In this document: positions 59,345 through 64,000 of the stretch, one piece after another | Layout: each line of letters opens with the position of its first letter | How positions within the stretch are numbered: the stretch's first letter is position 1 | Assembly (NCBI RefSeq): GCF_950023065.1 | Contig: NC_088677.1 | Span: 67,605,469 to 67,669,468, forward strand | Reading direction: 5' to 3' | Origin: Planococcus citri | Lineage: Eukaryota; Arthropoda; Insecta; Hemiptera; Pseudococcidae | DNA: 64,000 nt | Translations under genes and position numbers: made by a program | Notes under the pieces: generated by a model | The model's input: only the letters and a program-made list of their open reading frames with translations | The model's database searches: none | Told to the model about the DNA's origin: nothing

Positions 59345-61230
59345 TCAGGGAGACTAAATTTATTGGGGTGGGGGAAGCTGTGGCGAATCCAAACCTTCAG
59401 AAGATAAAATGAGTGCACATCCACCCTCTCTCAGTGCTAGTTTTGCCAAAATTGCCAAAAGTTGAGTTTTTTTTTCAAAATTAATTCTATATAGTATTTC
59501 TGATTTTTGGCAAAAGATCCTGCCGAAAATCCTTACTTTTGTCAAAGTTTCAAGTCCTTTTTTTTTGCCAACTATTCAGTCTTTGCATAAATCGATTTTA
59601 AAGAGAGCCCTGATTTTTGACGAAAAGTCCTTGTTTTAGGCCAAAATTGCCAAAGTCTGTTTCTGCCGAAATGAATTTCCAAAAAGACTTGGTTTTTGGC
59701 ACAGATTTGTCAAAAAATCTCTTTTTTTCAAACTTACATCCCTACTAAAAAAAAAAAGTTTCATTTTTTATAAAAGATTCTGTTTTTGTCCGAAATGAAT
59801 TTGGAGGTCCTGGTTTCTGGCTAAAATGACCAAAAAGTACATGTTTTTGCTTAGTTGCCAACAAGTCTTGTGTTTTTTTGCCAAAATTGCTGAAAAGTCT
59901 TGATTTTTGTACAAAATTGCTAAATACTTTTGAAACTTGTTTTTTCCATATAGTCAAAAAAAAACTCCTTGTGTTTGGCGAAAGTAGATACCTATTTTAA
60001 AGTCCTGATTTTTGACAAAAGATGCTGTTTTTTGCCGAAATTGCTAGAAAAAAGTCTTGGTTTTTGGCCAAAATTGCTGTTGAGAAATCCATTTTTTATT
60101 TTGTGCCAGAATTACTAAAAAAAAAGTCCTAGATTTTGCTTATATTGCTAAAAAGTCCTCATTTCAGCTAAAGTTTGCAAAAAGGTTTGTTTTTTTGCCA
60201 AAATTGCTTTGTTTTGAAATGACACATGCTATAAAATGCCTAAATACTGAAAAAGTTCTTCATTTGACTCAAGAATTTGACTTTTGAATTATTTTTTCAA
60301 ACAATTCATTAGATGGGGGGCTGTGGTAAATCCAAACATTCAAAAGCTGAAAAGAACTAAAAATTCACCCTCCCTCCCACTCCTGATTTTGTCAGAATTG
60401 GTAAAAAGTACAGTTTTTTCAAATTCAATTTTTGAAGTTCAAATTTTTTATTCTCCCAAAAAGTTGGGTTTTTGCCAAGATTTTCAAAAAAAAGGCCCTG
60501 ATTTGTATCAACGTTTCGCAAAGTCTTTATTTTTTGTCAAAGTTGATCGAATGTCCTATTCTTTGCAAAAATTAATTTTAAAGAGTCCTGATTTTTGACA
60601 AAAGGTCCTTGTTTCTTGCCAAAATTGCCAAAGTCCATTTCTGCCGGAGTAAATTTTCAAAAATTCTTGGTTTTCGGCAACAATTTGCGGGAAATTTTTT
60701 TTTCAAAATTACATAAGTTTTAAAAAAGTTAAGATTTTTTAATGAAAGGTCTTGTTTATGTTCGAAATGAATTTTAAAAATTCCTGATTTAAAATTGCCA
60801 AAAATCCCTGTTTTTTCGAAGTTTTCAAGTGTCTTGTGTTTTTTTTGGTCAAAATTGCGAAAAAGTCTTGATTTCTTGACAAAATTGTAAAATAAGTAGA
60901 TCTTTTTCCCTCCATATTGTCAAGAAAAGTGCTAGTTTACACCCAGAATTGCCCAAAAGTTCCTGTGTTTGGCGAAATTATTGAAAAAGTCCTTATTTTT
61001 GACAGAAGATCCTGTTTTTTTGCTGAAACTAATTTTAGAGTCTGCGATTTTAGCCAATATTGTCAAAAAGTCCTTGTACATAGGTATTTGTTAAAATCCA
61101 AAAAGCCCCGTTTTTTGATAAAATTTATTTTTAAAAGTTTTTATTTTTTGCAACAGTTGCAAAAAAAGTCTTGGTACTTGATTGAAATTTTTGCTGGCAT
61201 TTTGAACTTATACAAATCACAGTATTTGAA
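59345..61230. repeat. 'TTTTTGCCAAAATTGCC' repeat, organised as two 0.94-0.98 kb copies
   Basis: Short words (TTTTTGCCAAAATTGCCAAA, AAGTCCTTGTTTTT) recur every 30-60 bp. At a larger scale, the segment beginning GGGGGAAGCTGTGGCGAATC near 59,371 reappears as GGGGGGCTGTGGTAAATC near 60,316. TTTTAAAGAG followed by CCTGATTTTTGAC near 59,596 reappears near 60,576. The offset is therefore about 0.94-0.98 kb: an old tandem duplication of a repeat block. No exon. Confidence 0.75.
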
Positions 61231-62570
61231 TCGTTAGCAAACGACTGATTCAAATAACGAATCACCAAATCAATCTTCCAAATAAAGAGGCAGTTCCACG
61301 ATATACAGTAAGATCAACAAAATCCTTCCCAAACGTTCATTGTAACAGCGAAAACCGTTTAAAAATAAAAATAAAATAATAACTTATTCATCAGCACAGT
61401 TGGCACATCATTCTTACACTCGACAAGTTCAACTTGCACAATTTTCAATTCTTTTCATCCTCGAAAAGGTTCTCGCGCCAGCGAGAAAAAAGGAAAGGAA
61501 TCGAGAGAAATCCTTCTTATATAAACTTCCCCATCGTTCATTTTTTTTGTTTTGGTACACCTTCGGAAAAATTTAAATTCATTTCCTCTAGTTTCTCTCT
61601 AAAACCTTGAGAATAATTTTTTTTTCACGAATTCTCCTCGACTTGATTCGCGAATAACTTAATAAAATTGGAGAAACCTTATCGTAATATTATTTCTCAT
61701 TCAAATTAGGACGACGAAGTAAAAAAAAAAAACAGACGATCAATTCTTTTCCAACTCGACGATAATTTTGCCAATTTTTAAAATACCTCCGAATATTATA
61801 ATTTGTTCATTTTGCAACCAAAACTAATTTTATTAACAAAAAATGACGAAAAAACGAGCAGGCGGAGGGGCTTTTCTTCTGGGTTCGAATTGGCAAAAAA
61901 AAAAATTCTCTCGCACAGAATGTCGCGTTGGTTCGTTTTCCTTCCAACCTTGGTTTGATCCTTATCATCTACGCGGTTTTCTTTTCTTTCCTCGAAATCG
62001 AACTTGTATTTTATAAGAATGGAGTACCAGAAGAAGGGGAAAAAAGGTTCTTTGACATTTTCGCAGGAAAAAAAAATACAAAAATCGAAAGCGAAACAGT
62101 TCAACTTCCAACGAAAGAACTCCGACAAGGCTTCGCGCAATTCTATTTATATAAAATAATACCTACGTGACAATGTTGCCACGTTAGTCAAATCCAAAAC
62201 CCTCCAAGGGGGGAATTTTTTTAACACTACCGAACCAAAAGCAAAAGCTTCCTCGTGTTTAGTATGCGGTGGTGGTAAGGTAAGGTGTATTTCGAATCCT
62301 CCATTTGGATTCTATTTTTCCCAGGTATTATTTCGAATCGGTTGTGGGAGTATTTAATATCCCTAGATTTTTACCTTTTTTGAAAAAAAAAGGGTTCATC
62401 GAGCAGAACGGAGGGATTCAAGGTTGCTTCCTTTTTTTCTATCTTTGGTGTCGGGTAATTTAACAGAATACGAGTGTTTCGAACTAGCGAAAAATGTACA
62501 CTAATTTTAGCCAAAGCTGGAGTATCTTTCGGGTCAAAAGAATAGCTATTTTTTCAGCGAGAGCCGAGAA
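61231..62570. other. Intronic sequence, no gene seen
   Basis: This is AT-rich sequence with modest CpG content and no repeats as clear as those on either side. Open frames at 61,796-62,140 (minus) and 61,928-62,170 (plus) overlap each other, are low-complexity and lack splice context. Confidence 0.5.
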
Positions 62571-64000
62571 CCGCTCAATTTTCAGCGATAGGATCGTTCG
62601 CGAACGACTTATCAGTCTATCAATTGATTTCAAGTGATTCATTCGTTTACAATTTTGAACCATTAGGTCATCTCGAGTGATTCATCACTTGATAATTCAC
62701 TTTATAACAGGATTTTACTTGCAGAATTTTATACGTACTTATATTTGATTCGTTCAAGAGCGACTGATTCTGAATGATTCATTCGTTCACGAATCACTTG
62801 CTCATTGAGAAGAAAGTCGGATGTTGACTTTACCAAAAAATTTCATCTATCGCATCGTTCAATCATTTTACAGAAAACCACGTGAAATATTTCAGTTTTT
62901 TTCACGGCGTTCGCGAACGATTCGATTTGGTTTTCGTTCATTCACGAATCAGTCGTTCTCGAATGATACATTTTTTTGAAATTTTCTTCATGATGGAAAT
63001 TTACTAAACAGAGTTTGATAATTGATGTGATATATATTTAATTCGTTCGCGAACGAACGATTCTGAATGATTCATTCGTTCACGAATCACTTTGTTCATT
63101 GAGAAAAAGGTCAGATGTTGACTTTACCAAAAAATTTCATCTATCGCATCGCTCAATCATTTTACGAAACACCACGTAAAATATTTCATTTTTTTCACGT
63201 TGTTCGCGAACGATTCGATTTGGTATACGCGCATTCATGAATCAGTCGTTCACGAATGCTTTATTTTTCGTTGAAATTTAATGAATTTTACCGAGGAGGT
63301 TATTTTTATCCACTATGAATCTGTTTGTGAAAAAGTTGGTGCCTCAGAAGATTCAGTCGTTCGTGAACGCATCGTTCAATTTCGAATAATTCGGTCATTG
63401 AACGACTTATCGCGTTGAAATTTATTTTATGATGGAAATTCACTGAAATAGAATTTGATAATTGATATCTAAATGATTCATTCGTTCACGAATCACTTGT
63501 TCAGTGAGAAAAAGGTCAGATGTTTGGCCTTACAAAAATTTCATCCATCGCATCGTTCAATTCAATCATTTTACAAAAAAATACTTGAAATATTTCAGTT
63601 TTTATCTGGTCGTTCGCGAACGATTCGATTTGGTATTCGCGCATTCATGAATCAGTCGTTCGCAAATGATTTTTTTTTGTTGAAATTTAAATGATTTTTA
63701 CCGAGGAAGTTACATTTCTCCGATGTAGAATTATCAAGTATCTGTGAAAGAGTTGGGTGTCCCATAAGATTCAGTCGTTCGCGAACGAATCGCTCAATTT
63801 CGAATAATTCGATCATTGAACGATTTATCGCGTTGAAATTTTTAATTTACTTCATGATGGAAATTCATCAAATTAATAGAGTTTGATAATTGATATACAT
63901 ATATATTTAATTCGTTCGCGAACGAACGATTCTAAATGATTCATTCGTTCACGAATCACTTGTATGTTGATGAAGAGTCGAAAATGTCGAACTGGAAGTC
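62571..64000. repeat. TTCGCGAA dyad satellite array, runs off the window end
   Basis: A complex unit of about 290-460 bp is repeated with variation. One conserved section reads GATTCATTCGTTCACGAATC, at about 62,777, 63,069, 63,476 and 63,938. Another reads TTTCATCTATCGCATCG, then GTTCGCGAACGATTCGATTT. Perfect palindromic GTTCGCGAAC cores are at 62,596, 62,909, 63,045, 63,202, 63,614, 63,777 and 63,914. Every unit also has half-dyads with C/T changes. It is the same family as the short array at 10.2-10.6 kb. Confidence 0.88.

Noticed and set aside
1..64000. CRISPR arrays, tRNA or rRNA genes, bacterial operons
   Set aside because: The tandem repeats have no unique equal-length spacers. I saw no tRNA-like A/B boxes with a cloverleaf in a manual reading, and no rRNA sequence. 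The window is eukaryotic.

Overview
This is eukaryotic, AT-rich genomic DNA from an insect. There are no bacterial-style operons, GT-AG introns are visible, and the one clear host gene is the BTB/POZ zinc-finger transcription factor abrupt (ab). Scattered GGTACCTA-type words and heavy satellite content would suit a hemipteran such as a mealybug, aphid or psyllid, but the order is a guess.

abrupt lies on the plus strand and fills roughly the right two thirds of the window. A probable noncoding first exon ends near 22.3 kb. A large first intron (about 17.7 kb, if that exon is right) leads to the start-codon exon at 40,023-40,556. Four constitutive exons follow (44,221-44,418; 44,552-44,830; 44,922-45,180; 49,175-49,234). 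They encode the BTB domain, a Ser/Asn-rich and acidic linker, and the conserved 'GLIPGPSG' block. The last common exon ends in phase 1. Three downstream exons then begin with acceptors in exactly the matching phase, and each encodes a different pair of C2H2 zinc fingers: 52,939-53,609 (own stop), 57,948-58,300 (own stop) and 58,967-59,271 (the classical Abrupt fingers, with a donor leading out of the window). The locus therefore looks able to make at least three proteins sharing one BTB domain but differing in DNA-binding domain.

Two mobile elements sit inside the inferred first intron. One is a very young, complete but non-autonomous LTR retrotransposon (27,309-30,499): two 318-bp LTRs differing at one position, a 4-bp GTAT target duplication, a tRNA-Pro-type primer site, and a single 464-codon ORF that I do not recognise. 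The other is a 5'-truncated, frameshifted non-LTR retrotransposon remnant (about 31,911-32,471). Two inverted-repeat elements without coding capacity lie upstream (3,507-4,829 and 17,739-18,113). A long inverted repeat lies in intron 5 (47,706-48,292).

Most of the rest is decayed tandem or dispersed repeat. The most striking is a satellite of about 134-180 bp per unit between the first and second alternative zinc-finger exons (55,752-57,540). Its best-kept block is a perfect three-unit heat-shock element (GAAnnTTCnnGAA), exact in eight of twelve units. Other arrays are the TTCGCGAA dyad repeats (10.2-10.6 kb and 62.6-64.0 kb), a G-tract repeat in intron 6, a CTGAAA-rich satellite at 36.8-37.8 kb, and 'TTTGCCAAAA' repeats at several places. 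The first 19.7 kb contain no gene that I can defend.
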